Source: an uncultured Bulleidia sp.
Lineage (GTDB): Bacteria; Bacillota_I; Bacilli_A; Erysipelotrichales; Erysipelotrichaceae
Direction of reading: 5' to 3'
Assembly: GCA_947087645.1 (NCBI GenBank)
Contig: CAMUDN010000005.1
Location: 35,731 to 99,730 of the forward strand
Length of the DNA: 64,000 nucleotides
The notes beneath the pieces are model-generated. The model was not told where the DNA came from, searched no databases, and saw nothing but the letters and a program-made list of their open reading frames with translations. This document shows positions 18,548 to 27,600 of this stretch, piece after piece (the stretch's first letter is position 1; every line of letters begins with the position of its first letter). The translations under genes were made by a program, and so were the position numbers.

Positions 18548-18898
18548 TTAATGACGACGTTCTTTAATACGTGCATTCTTAGCTGAACGACCTTTAAGGT
18601 ATGTAAGCTTAGCACGACGAACTTTACCAAGACGAAGTACTTCAATCTTATCAATTACAGGTGAATGTAAAGGGAAGGTTCTTTGTACACCAACACCATT
18701 AGAAATCTTACGAACCGTAAAAGTTGCTCCAATACCACCATTTGAACGATCAACGACAACACCTTCATAAGCCTGAATACGTGTTTTTTCACCTTCAATA
18801 ATGCGCACATTGACTTTTACTGTATCACCTGAACGAAATTCAGGAACATCATTACGTAATTGTGATTTGGTAATTTTTTCAACTAAATTTAATTTCAT
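18548..18898 (-). CDS. rplS: 50S ribosomal protein L19
   Basis: A 116-residue L19 of normal length. Recognisable are PEFRSGDTVKVNVRIIEG, RIQAYEGVVV, and VRRAKLTYLKGRSAKNARI. In most Firmicutes it directly follows trmD; here several genes and its own promoter intervene. A structured leader precedes it. Confidence 0.97.
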   Translation of the reverse strand: MKLNLVEKITKSQLRNDVPEFRSGDTVKVNVRIIEGEKTRIQAYEGVVVDRSNGGIGATFTVRKISNGVGVQRTFPLHSPVIDKIEVLRLGKVRRAKLTYLKGRSAKNARIKERRH

Positions 18899-18971
18899 AT
18901 AATCTCCTTTTTCTTTTCATCTTTACGGTTCATAATGTTTAACAAAAGCGGAACCAAGACGCACATAGTGC
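18899..18971 (-). ncRNA. candidate L19 (rplS) leader
   Basis: The roughly 70-base leader carries a GGTTC/GAACC stem just upstream of the ribosome site AAAGGAGATT. L19 leaders with small hairpins occur upstream of rplS in Firmicutes and are thought to mediate autoregulation. Identification is by position and fold only. Confidence 0.45.
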
Positions 18972-18977
18972 TTTATC

Positions 18978-19006
18978 ACTTTAACATAAAATTAATTATT
19001 TGCCAA
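18978..19006 (-). promoter_or_regulatory. rplS promoter
   Basis: Minus strand -35 TTGGCA (19006-19001), 17-base spacer, extended -10 TGTTAAAGT (hexamer TAAAGT 18983-18978). It lies just past the end of the HAD gene, so rplS is transcribed separately from trmD. Confidence 0.6.
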
Positions 19007-19013
19007 ATAAAAT

Positions 19014-19799
19014 TTATTTTTCTTTTTTAAACCAATTAAATTTTAAACATGTTTTATAGATCCCATCTTCATATGACTTTTCACAAACATAGTCAGCCAT
19101 CTTTTGTAAAGATTTTGAACCATTAGCCATCGCTACTTTAAAATATTGCTTTTGAAACATAACTTGATCATTATCACCATCCCCAAAAACAACAACTTGC
19201 TTTGCTTGAGCATTAATTATCTGTAATAATTCTCTAATCCCCTCATCTTTTTTATCATGTTGAACAACTATATAATTATCTGTCATGCGTAAATGACCTA
19301 GCAATTTAAGCCAAGGATACTTATTTTCATCTTCTTTTTTTAAAGCTAAATAAATTTTATATATATCTTTTAGAGCATAAACATCTAAATCAGGTCGGTA
19401 ATGATATGTTGTCAATTCTTTGCGTAAACCAGCTTGTTCTAAAAATTTAAAATCTTTCATATCAACACTATCATTATCTTCACGCAATAATAAATAACCT
19501 AAATTATTCTTTTCGGCATTTTTTAAATAAGTTGTTACTTTTGTTAAGTCTAAAACTTCATTTTTAATTATCTGATCATTTAAAACAAGACATGCTCCTC
19601 CGGAACAAACAAAATGCTTAATTCCTAATTCTTTAGCTACAGATACTGTCTTATAGTGGAAGCGACCAGTTGCTAAAGCAACAAAATGACCCGCTTTTTG
19701 TAATAAACAAATAGCCTCTTTAGCACTAGGCACAATTTTATGGTTACGATCATCTGTTAAAGTACCATCAATATCGAAAAAAAATATCTTATGATCCAT
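19014..19799 (-). CDS. HAD-IIB (Cof-type) sugar phosphatase
   Basis: A 261-residue Cof-like hydrolase. Motif I is FFDIDGTLTDDRN, motif II ALATGR, a C2B cap occupies the middle, and motifs III/IV are in VVFGDGDNDQVMFQ. The family dephosphorylates sugar phosphates, phosphorylated cofactors or flavins; the substrate cannot be predicted. It overlaps the ComB-like gene by 11 bases, with GGAGG six bases before ATG. Confidence 0.88.
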   Translation of the reverse strand: MDHKIFFFDIDGTLTDDRNHKIVPSAKEAICLLQKAGHFVALATGRFHYKTVSVAKELGIKHFVCSGGACLVLNDQIIKNEVLDLTKVTTYLKNAEKNNLGYLLLREDNDSVDMKDFKFLEQAGLRKELTTYHYRPDLDVYALKDIYKIYLALKKEDENKYPWLKLLGHLRMTDNYIVVQHDKKDEGIRELLQIINAQAKQVVVFGDGDNDQVMFQKQYFKVAMANGSKSLQKMADYVCEKSYEDGIYKTCLKFNWFKKEK

Positions 19800-20487
19800 G
19801 TACTTCCTCCCATACCATATGATAACGATTATTCTTATAAATAGCTCGATTAACCCCCGAAAAACGATTTAAGCTAGTACAAAGAGCAAAATCTTCAGTC
19901 GGAAATTGAGGTAAATTAGGATCAAAAAAACGACTACCACTACCTTTTTTTAATTGCCTTATTTTATCTTCTAAAGAGATGTTTTTTTCACCTTGTAATA
20001 AAGAAAGCATATATTCAGCACAAATATCATCTTCCAAAGCTCTTTCTATACCATTCCAACCCATGGGTACAAGGGAAACAATTGTCGGTTTTTGCTTTTC
20101 AATATATTGACAAGTTGCTTTAGCATTTACTAATGCACCGGTAACAATCTCACTTGCTTTATCAGCTGCAATTAATCCTTGTACGCCAGCACTTGTTGTA
20201 TGCACAATAACTTTATCTTGCAAATTTTGCAACATTACTTCACTAGGTGAATTACCATAGTCAAAACCTTCAACTTTAATACCATTTCTTTCTCCTATTA
20301 AAATAACATCTGCTAAATCTTTTTTTAATTGCATTGCTTCGGCAATACTTTGTACCGGTAATATTTCTTTAACTCCTTTATATTGTAAATATGCTTCTAA
20401 TGAAAAAGCACGAAAAACATCAATAATAACCGTTAACCCTCGTGCTTGCTTAGCTCCTTTAAGTAAAGGTAATATTTGTATTTGCAT
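19789..20487 (-). CDS. ComB-family 2-phosphosulfolactate phosphatase-like protein
   Basis: A 232-residue protein of the ComB family. The Mg-binding and nucleophile region is VIIDVFRAFSLEAYL near the start, then VILIGERNGIKVEGFDYGNSP, IVHTTSAGVQGL and a late LVPMGWNG segment, all in family order. Archaeal ComB makes sulfolactate for coenzyme M; many Firmicutes keep homologues (YitC) of unclear role. It is probably co-transcribed with the HAD gene and diverges from the gene at 20565. Confidence 0.8.
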   Translation of the reverse strand: MQIQILPLLKGAKQARGLTVIIDVFRAFSLEAYLQYKGVKEILPVQSIAEAMQLKKDLADVILIGERNGIKVEGFDYGNSPSEVMLQNLQDKVIVHTTSAGVQGLIAADKASEIVTGALVNAKATCQYIEKQKPTIVSLVPMGWNGIERALEDDICAEYMLSLLQGEKNISLEDKIRQLKKGSGSRFFDPNLPQFPTEDFALCTSLNRFSGVNRAIYKNNRYHMVWEEVHGS

Positions 20488-20519
20488 CTTTTTCTCCTTT
20501 ATTGAAAATGCTTTTTAGC

Positions 20520-20548
20520 TTGAAAAAATATATTATTAACGATAATAT
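20520..20548 (+). promoter_or_regulatory. promoter of the plus-strand gene at 20565
   Basis: -35 TTGAAA (20520-20525), 17-base spacer, -10 TAATAT (20543-20548). The predicted start near 20555 lies downstream of the longer frame's first codon, which supports translation from 20565. Confidence 0.65.
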
Positions 20549-20564
20549 AAAGCTAGGTAAACTT

Positions 20565-21029
20565 ATGGCTGAACTTAATTATACAAACATTCAATTTCGT
20601 CATCACTTCATATCAACGGTTGCTATTTATGGTACTAATAACCCCATTTTAGTAAGTGGTAATTTAGTTATTCGTCACTATTATCAAGATGCGAATTTTC
20701 AAAAAATAGATATTGCAAGATACAATCGTTCTTTACTAGATACCATCTTTTTCGAAACAAATAAACTTATTCGTATTCCTTTAGGTGATAATTATGCTGG
20801 TAAACGTCGTTTGGTTTTTAACCCTATTCCAGCTTTTGGTGAAGATTATATTATTGCTTATAATCAAGCTGAAATACCTAGTGAACGTTACGATGATTTA
20901 TTAGCTATTGTTGCCCCTATTGATAAAAATGCACATGGTGTAGCAATTATTTTAAAGCAGAATAAAGATGGTTTATTGACATGGCTAACAAAACAAGAAG
21001 CACAAAATATCATTGAACAATTAAAGTAA
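20565..21029 (+). CDS. protein of unknown function
   Basis: A 154-residue soluble protein beginning MAELNYTNIQFRHHF. I do not recognise the family. It has no signal peptide or membrane helix, a basic central patch (YAGKRRLVFNP), and a helical C-terminus. The frame is open from 20502, but a good promoter overlaps that region, and AGG lies eight bases before the 20565 ATG. It is one of only four full-length plus-strand genes in the window, sitting head to head with the ComB-like gene and tail to tail with the GNAT gene, inside an otherwise conserved ribosomal operon. Confidence 0.7.
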   Translation: MAELNYTNIQFRHHFISTVAIYGTNNPILVSGNLVIRHYYQDANFQKIDIARYNRSLLDTIFFETNKLIRIPLGDNYAGKRRLVFNPIPAFGEDYIIAYNQAEIPSERYDDLLAIVAPIDKNAHGVAIILKQNKDGLLTWLTKQEAQNIIEQLK

Positions 21030-21046
21030 CTCAAGATGAGTTACTT
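21024..21046. terminator. bidirectional terminator
   Basis: AAGTAACTC and GAGTTACTT pair around a 5-base loop, followed by TTT on the plus strand. It overlaps the stop of the plus-strand gene and abuts the stop of the convergent GNAT gene, so it may serve both. Confidence 0.65.
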
Positions 21047-21047
21047 T

Positions 21048-21317
21048 TTACTTATACCATAAGTCTTGTAAATCACTATCTCTTTCAAATTGATATAGTG
21101 CATAAGAGCATTGAGGAATTATTTTTTTACCTTTTTTACGAGCTTCGTCAATAACTAAATAAAGTAATTTTTTAGCTAATCCTTGCCCTTGATATTCATG
21201 ATCAACAACGGTATGATCAATGATCCAAACATCATCTTTTTGAATATATGAACAAAAGCCGACTTCTTTAAGACTATCCATTAAAACTACTCTATTTTTT
21301 TCGTATTTTAGTTCCAT
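21048..21317 (-). CDS. small GNAT-like N-acetyltransferase (YjdJ type)
   Basis: An 89-residue minimal GNAT-fold protein. VVDHEYQGQGLAKKLL is the acetyl-CoA binding loop and IIPQCSYALYQFER the end of the fold. Such short proteins (N-acetyltransferase domain, YjdJ-like) have unknown substrates. The start overlaps the trmD end by 26 bases and has AGGAGA upstream, so it is coupled to trmD. Confidence 0.8.
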   Translation of the reverse strand: MELKYEKNRVVLMDSLKEVGFCSYIQKDDVWIIDHTVVDHEYQGQGLAKKLLYLVIDEARKKGKKIIPQCSYALYQFERDSDLQDLWYK

Positions 21318-22011
21318 TTTTATCTCCTTTATTTTTTTCTAATTGATATTTACGATATAAATCAGGTCGCATCTTTTTTGTTCTTAAAAGTGCTTGTTCA
21401 ATCCGATACTCTTTGATTTTAGCATGATTTCCATTGCGTAAGACAAATGGTACTTCTTTATCTTCAAAAATAGCGGGCTTCGTATATTGAGGATACTCTA
21501 ACAAACCATCTTCAAATGATTCTTCTTTAATACTACCATCACTAATTGCTCCTTTTAAAAGACGAATCACCGCATCACTGATAACCATTGCTGCTAACTC
21601 ACCACCACTTAAAACATAATCACCAATTGATAATATATCATCACAGTATTCTTCAATACGATAATCAAATCCCTCATAATGACCACACAACAATATTATA
21701 TGTGAACATTGAGCTAATTCATGGGCAATCGTTTGTTTAAATAAACGTCCACTTGGAGCCAACATAATTAAGCGACTGTCTTCTGTTCTAATTGTGCGAA
21801 TAGCTTTTAAAACCGGTTCACATTGCAATAATTGCCCCTTACCACCGCCAAAAGGACAATCATCAACTGAACGATGAATACCTTTGCCAAACTGTCTTAA
21901 ATCAATATATTCCAATTCTACTAGACCTTTTTTTTGGGCTCGTTCTAAAATAGAACTATTTAAATAAGCTGGAAAAACTTCAGGAAACAAGGAAATAATA
22001 CTGATTTTCAT
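21292..22011 (-). CDS. trmD: tRNA (guanine-N1)-methyltransferase TrmD
   Basis: A 239-residue SPOUT methyltransferase that forms m1G37. Hallmarks are ISIISLFPEVFPAYL at the start, DDCPFGGGKGQLL, LLCGHYEGFDYRIEE and the knot loop SIGDYVLSGGELAAM. It overlaps rimM by 4 bases. Confidence 0.97.
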   Translation of the reverse strand: MKISIISLFPEVFPAYLNSSILERAQKKGLVELEYIDLRQFGKGIHRSVDDCPFGGGKGQLLQCEPVLKAIRTIRTEDSRLIMLAPSGRLFKQTIAHELAQCSHIILLCGHYEGFDYRIEEYCDDILSIGDYVLSGGELAAMVISDAVIRLLKGAISDGSIKEESFEDGLLEYPQYTKPAIFEDKEVPFVLRNGNHAKIKEYRIEQALLRTKKMRPDLYRKYQLEKNKGDKNGTKIRKK

Positions 22012-22508
22012 AAAAATTGTCCTATCTTTCGTACATAAATTCTTTTCTTTTCAAGCTCAACTCGCCAAATAAAATCTTTAACATATGGAAATAAAATTTG
22101 TTTATTTACTAATTGGATACGTAAATTATTTTGTGCTCCTAATGTTTCTTCAACTGCAACAACATAACCTATCATTTTATTTTCTTCATCAATAACTTCT
22201 AAACCGATTAATTCTTGACGATAATATTCACCTTTTGGTAAAACAACTTGATCTTTTTTATCAATAAAAAGTTTTTTATTCAACCAATTTTGCACTAAAT
22301 TAATATTTTCAAAATTCTTGAATTGTAGTAAATATAAATTTTTTTGCTGACGACAAGATTTAATTTCTAAATCTAAAGAACTTTCTTCTAAATATAATTT
22401 TTTACCAACTTGAAAATGAATATCAGGAAAATCAGTACTACTACGAACTTTTAATTCGCCTTTAATACCATGTGTATTTTGAATCCATCCTACTTCAATT
22501 TTTTTCAT
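22008..22508 (-). CDS. rimM: ribosome maturation factor RimM
   Basis: A 166-residue RimM, which binds S19 and helps 16S rRNA processing. The N-terminal IGWIQNTHGIKGELKV-like segment (VGWIQNTHGIKGELKVRS) and the PRC-barrel half with FPYVKDFIWRVELEKKRIYV are recognisable. Standard rpsP-khpA-rimM-trmD order. Confidence 0.94.
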   Translation of the reverse strand: MKKIEVGWIQNTHGIKGELKVRSSTDFPDIHFQVGKKLYLEESSLDLEIKSCRQQKNLYLLQFKNFENINLVQNWLNKKLFIDKKDQVVLPKGEYYRQELIGLEVIDEENKMIGYVVAVEETLGAQNNLRIQLVNKQILFPYVKDFIWRVELEKKRIYVRKIGQFL

Positions 22509-22539
22509 TATCTTCTTAAAAAAGAGTGCTCAAGCACTC

Positions 22540-22788
22540 TTATTCCTGTTCAAATTTAATTACAATATGACGATGATCGTGATGTGCAGAAACAGACATA
22601 ACTTGACGTAATGAACTTGCCATAATACCTTTATGACCAATCAAACGTGAAATATCATTCCGATCTGCAAAAACTTTTAAAATTATTTCTTTATCCGTTT
22701 CATCACCTTGTTGTTCAATTCGTAATCGCTCTTTTTGATCAACTAATGGAGCAATTAAAGATTTTAAGACTTGCTTTAAATCAATCAT
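22540..22788 (-). CDS. khpA: KH-domain RNA-binding protein KhpA
   Basis: An 82-residue single KH domain with the GxxG loop in LIGHKGIMASSLRQVM. KhpA pairs with KhpB and affects RNA turnover and cell elongation in streptococci. It starts one base after the rpsP stop, as in Bacillus (ylqC). Confidence 0.9.
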   Translation of the reverse strand: MIDLKQVLKSLIAPLVDQKERLRIEQQGDETDKEIILKVFADRNDISRLIGHKGIMASSLRQVMSVSAHHDHRHIVIKFEQE

Positions 22789-22789
22789 A

Positions 22790-23074
22790 TTAAGCCTTCT
22801 TCTTAGCGGCTACTTTTTCATCATGGAACTTTTTCATTAAACCTTTATCTGAAAAAAGACTACGTACAGTATCTGATGGTTGGGCACCTTGTCTTAACCA
22901 ATTTAATGCTTTTTCTTCATTAATTACTAATTCTTTTGGCTGTGACGTTGGATTATAATGACCAATTGTTTCAATTTCTCGACCATCACGAGCAAAACGT
23001 GAATCAGCTGCAACGATACGATAACGAGGAGCCTTTTTTGCACCCATTCTTTTTAATCTTAATTTAACTGCCAT
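22790..23074 (-). CDS. rpsP: 30S ribosomal protein S16
   Basis: A 94-residue S16: MAVKLRLKRMGAKKAPRYR, ADSRFARDGREIETIGHYNP and GAQPSDTVRSLF are all typical. Normal length with a lysine-rich tail. Confidence 0.97.
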   Translation of the reverse strand: MAVKLRLKRMGAKKAPRYRIVAADSRFARDGREIETIGHYNPTSQPKELVINEEKALNWLRQGAQPSDTVRSLFSDKGLMKKFHDEKVAAKKKA

Positions 23075-23120
23075 ATTTACCTCCTAATTAATGCTTTAAT
23101 ATATTAGCGAATATTAAATT

Positions 23121-23148
23121 ATCTGTCAAGCTAAAAACCTTGACAGAT
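23121..23148 (-). terminator. hairpin between ffh and rpsP
   Basis: ATCTGTCAAG pairs with CTTGACAGAT around an 8-base loop overlapping the ffh stop. The minus strand lacks a strong U run after it, so it may act as partial terminator or RNA-processing site rather than a full stop. Confidence 0.45.
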
Positions 23149-24548
23149 TAAAATTTATACTTTCTTTTCTTTAATGCATTATTCATACCACCAATACTGT
23201 TATTAAACATTTTTTCTAAATTTTCTTCATTCATATTACCATGGCGACTTAAACCACCTAATGCATCCATCATCTTTTTCATACGATTAAATTGATTCAA
23301 AAGTTTATTTACTTCATCAACGCTACGACCAGATCCTTTAGCAATTCGCTTTTTCATTGATCCTCTCATTTTATCTGGAAATGTTCTTTCATATGGTGTC
23401 ATTGATTGAATAATAGCTTTCATATGTAACATTGATTTACCAGCTTTAGCTTCATCAAGCATACCTGCATACTGGTTCATACCTGGAATCATTTTCATAA
23501 TTCCACCAAGAGGTCCCATTTTTTGAATCTGTTCAAATTGTTTCAACATATCATTCATGGTAAATTGACCGTTAAGCATCTTCTCAGCTAAGCGCTGATT
23601 TTCTTCCATATCTAATTTTTCCTGGGCTTTTTCAACTAAAGATACAACATCACCCATACCCAATATACGATCAGCCATACGATCAGGATGAAAAACATCT
23701 ATATCTTCTATTTTTTCACCTTCACCAACAAACTTAATTGGAACACCTGTAATCTTTCTTACAGATAAAACACCACCACCACGAGCATCACCATCAAATT
23801 TAGTAACTACTAATCCACTCAATGGTAAAGCTACTTTAAATGCATTAGCTACCTGAACAATATCTTGTCCCGTCATAGCATCAACTGTTAATAATATTTC
23901 CTGAGCATTAATTGCATTATTAATATCCTGCAATTCTTTCATAAGTAATTCATCAATATGTAAACGACCGGCCGTATCAATTAAAACTGTATCATATGCT
24001 TTTTCTTTAGCATATTGAAGACCTTTTTCAACTGTTTCTTTTGCTGAAACAGAACTACCCATGCTAAAAACTTCAGTTTGAATTTCTTTACCAAGTGTTT
24101 TTAATTGATCAATAGCTGCTGGACGAATCACATCGGCAGCAATCAGTAATACTTTACGACCTTGTTTAGTTTGTATTTGATGAGCTATTTTAGCGACGGA
24201 TGTTGTTTTACCTGTACCTTGTAAACCAACCATCATAATCACTGTTAAACCATCTTTTTGCCAATCTATTAAAGCTTCCTTATCACCTAATAATTGAACT
24301 ATTTCATCATGAATAATTTTAACTAACTGTTGACCTGGTTCAACTGAACGTAAAACCTCTTCACCACGTGCTTTTTCTCTTATTTTCTCTAAAAAATCTT
24401 TAACAATATTATAATTTACATCTGCTTCAAGAAGTGCTATTCGTACTTCTTTCAACATTTCTTCCATATTATTGTCATTCAATTTAGCTTTTCCTCTAAT
24501 TTGTCGAAAAGCATTATTTAAACGTTCACTCAAAGAATCAAATGCCAT
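23148..24548 (-). CDS. ffh: signal recognition particle protein Ffh
   Basis: A 466-residue SRP54. The NG GTPase domain shows GLQGTGKTTSVAKIA (G1), DTAGRLHID (G3) and TKFDGDARGGGVLS (G4). The methionine-rich M domain follows from about 330, including SMTPYERTFPDKMRGSMKKRIAKGSG split around its RNA-binding loop. It targets nascent membrane proteins to the Sec machinery. ylxM, its common partner, is not adjacent. An extended -10 (TGCTAGAAT) lies just upstream on the minus strand. Confidence 0.97.
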   Translation of the reverse strand: MAFDSLSERLNNAFRQIRGKAKLNDNNMEEMLKEVRIALLEADVNYNIVKDFLEKIREKARGEEVLRSVEPGQQLVKIIHDEIVQLLGDKEALIDWQKDGLTVIMMVGLQGTGKTTSVAKIAHQIQTKQGRKVLLIAADVIRPAAIDQLKTLGKEIQTEVFSMGSSVSAKETVEKGLQYAKEKAYDTVLIDTAGRLHIDELLMKELQDINNAINAQEILLTVDAMTGQDIVQVANAFKVALPLSGLVVTKFDGDARGGGVLSVRKITGVPIKFVGEGEKIEDIDVFHPDRMADRILGMGDVVSLVEKAQEKLDMEENQRLAEKMLNGQFTMNDMLKQFEQIQKMGPLGGIMKMIPGMNQYAGMLDEAKAGKSMLHMKAIIQSMTPYERTFPDKMRGSMKKRIAKGSGRSVDEVNKLLNQFNRMKKMMDALGGLSRHGNMNEENLEKMFNNSIGGMNNALKKRKYKF

Positions 24549-24596
24549 ATTTTTACCTCACTTTTTTATTCTAGCATAAATAATACACTATAAATA

Positions 24597-24626
24597 TATA
24601 GAGCCGGGTATTTTCCCGACTCTATA
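24597..24626 (-). terminator. terminator-like hairpin after the GH20 gene
   Basis: TATAGAG then CGGG pair with CCCG and CTCTATA, with one mismatch and a TATTTT loop. The minus strand shows only an A/U-rich tail, so efficiency is uncertain. It separates the GH20 gene from ffh. Confidence 0.6.
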
Positions 24627-24674
24627 ATTACACTATTTTATAAAAAATAATAACAATCTAATCTTATTAAAAGG

Positions 24675-27600
24675 CTAAGCTTTTCTTTTTTGTGTACAAA
24701 TAAATACGATACCAAATGTTAAAATAATTAATCCTACATATAAATATAAATTAAACTTATCAGAAGTATTAACTACTTGTTTATTATCTATCATTTGATG
24801 ATTATTATTTAAACGATGATTAGTACTTACATGACGACCATTATCATGATTATTTGGACTTGGATTAGGCTCAACACGAGGACTTGGATTAGGTTGATTA
24901 TTAGCTAATATTTCCACACTTGAACTAACATTACCATCTTTACTCATTATAGTTACATTATGTTTACCAACACTTAAAGTATTTAAATAGCTAGCTTTTA
25001 AACTAACGATAGTAGAACCTGACTTAAGTGTATAATTCTGACGATCTACTTCTTTATCATCAACTAATAATTTAATAAAATTATCTATCTTTGAACTAGA
25101 ACGCATAATGAAATCAACACCTGTCTTTAAAATATGTTTTTCACCATGTACAGATAATAATCTTGGTTTATCTTCTTTTACAACTACTACTGCTTCTTTT
25201 TCAACACTTGCTTTTTGTTTATCTGTTAAACGATATTTAATAACATATTTACCGGCTTTTGTAGCATCAAACTGTCCTTTATCAATAACTACTTGCTTAT
25301 TTAGTTGTGGTCCATCTTCTTTATCATCTGCTCGCTGTATTAAACTATACAAATCAAGTGTTTCACCTACTTTAATTTCCGCATTCTTAACCACTAAATT
25401 AGGTATATTATTTGTCATTGACCATGCTTTTACTTCTTTAAATTCCCATGTACCAACAATAACTTCATCTTTATCTTGAATAGTTACTTTATCTTTTGCA
25501 AAACCTTTAAAGATCCATTTACCACCTTCTACAGCAACACTTGTATTAGCTAATTCTGCACTCTTAACAACTGTTCCCTTTGGCAAGTTTTTCTTTGTTA
25601 ATGGTAATAATTGCATTACTTGCACCGGTAATTCTTTATCTTTTGTTGCACTGTTAAATTTATATTCTAACTGATATGTCTTTTCAACTGGTGCTGAACT
25701 TGCTTTAAAAATATCCTTATTTTGTTTTACAAATGTATCAAGCCACGTACCAAAACGATCTATATTAAATGATCTACTTGGCTCATCACACCAAAGAGCT
25801 AACATTGATCCAACTGTTTTAACTTGCTCACTTTGCGTTTTATTAAACTTCGTTCTTTGCATTGCATTGATAGCATTTGTTGCACTATACCAACCACTAT
25901 AATCACGACCAACAACATAGTACCAATCATCATTAGTATTTAATATTTCATGCCCTTTAGCAGCAATATATGATGTTGAAGCAAGATCATAGTGATACTT
26001 TGGATTATTATTAAAATTGAAACCAGCATTCCAATAAGCAACAATAATATTTGGATCAATTTGTCCATCAGTATCTGAATTACCATAATAAATACCATCA
26101 TTAAAAGCAATTGTTCTTAAATTCTTAGCTGTTGCATACTTTGATAATTCATTAATATAAGCAATAAATGTTTTGTATAATCCTCTATTTTGTAAGTCTT
26201 TAAAACCTTGGCAATTAGCATCATGATTACCATATTCATCAGCTCCAATAGTAAAGAATTTACTTCCTTTTTTAGCAAAATAATCCATATACTTTTTAAC
26301 TAATGCTTTAGTAAAAGAAATTGCTTCATTATTAGCTAAATTCATAGTTGTACGTGAATCATCATTTTTTTGATCAAATTGTGGATCTGTACAATTATAT
26401 CTAACATTTGTTAAACCAGCTTTTTCCATAATGCTTAAAATGGCATCCATATGGCCAGGTGAATTGATGGCTGGTATAATATCAACTTTCTTTTCTTTAG
26501 CAAAAGTTATTATTTCATCCATTTCCGCTTCCGTTAAAGATTTATTGGCATTTTCTATTTGGGAAGCTCGATGTTCAGACATATACTGCTCATTAGCTTG
26601 CTTTATAAATGACTTTATTTCTTCACTTTGGTAAGTCTTATTTGCTAAAGATATTTGCATATCATTTAAAGTAAAACGTAAACCACCATTACCTAATATT
26701 AAATGTAAATGGGTAAAACCACTATCTGATAATTTCTGGATAATATCTTTCAAAACTTGGACCGAAAAATACTTACGACCAGCATCAATCGATACAACTT
26801 TCATTGTATCTTTGACACTATTTGTCCGTTTCATTTCTGGTATAACAACATTTTCAGCTTTGAATACTTGCTTATTATTATCAGCAAAAATATCAATATA
26901 ATGAAAAAGCTTACTTTCATCATATGATTGATCTGGAAAATCACACCATAAACAAATCATTGATCCTAAAGAATCATCATATGTAGAACCACCACTAAAA
27001 TTATCAAATTTAAAATTAGCTTGCTTCATCTTATAAGTTGATCTATTTGGCATTGTTTCTGGAAAAGCCGTATAAGGTCCGTTATCCAAATTTTCTCTTC
27101 CTAAAACATAATACCAATTATCATTGGTATTAATAACCTTATGTCCTCTATCTGTAATTGTCTTTAATTTAGCATACTTAGGTCCACCCCAACTACGACC
27201 ACCAGCACTCCAATAAAAGACATTTAACTTAGGATTTATTCTTACGGAAGTATTATCATCATAATACATACCATCATTAAAGACATATGGTTGCATACCC
27301 TTATCTAAAATAGCTTGACTTAACTCATTAATTAATTGTACCAATTTTTCATATTTATCACGATGAATATTTAAATGGCCATAACCACCTTCATTACTTT
27401 TTAAAGCATCATTACCTATCTCATCTGCTCCAAAATTGAAATCATTAATACCTTGACTCTTAAAAAAAGTAAGATATTTATCTAATAAAGACTTTAGAAA
27501 AGAAACCGCTTTTTCATTCTCAAAATCCATTGTTGTTGCAGAAAAATTTTTTTGACCATATCGAATAGCTGAAAAACGTACTTCACCTAGATCATTCATT

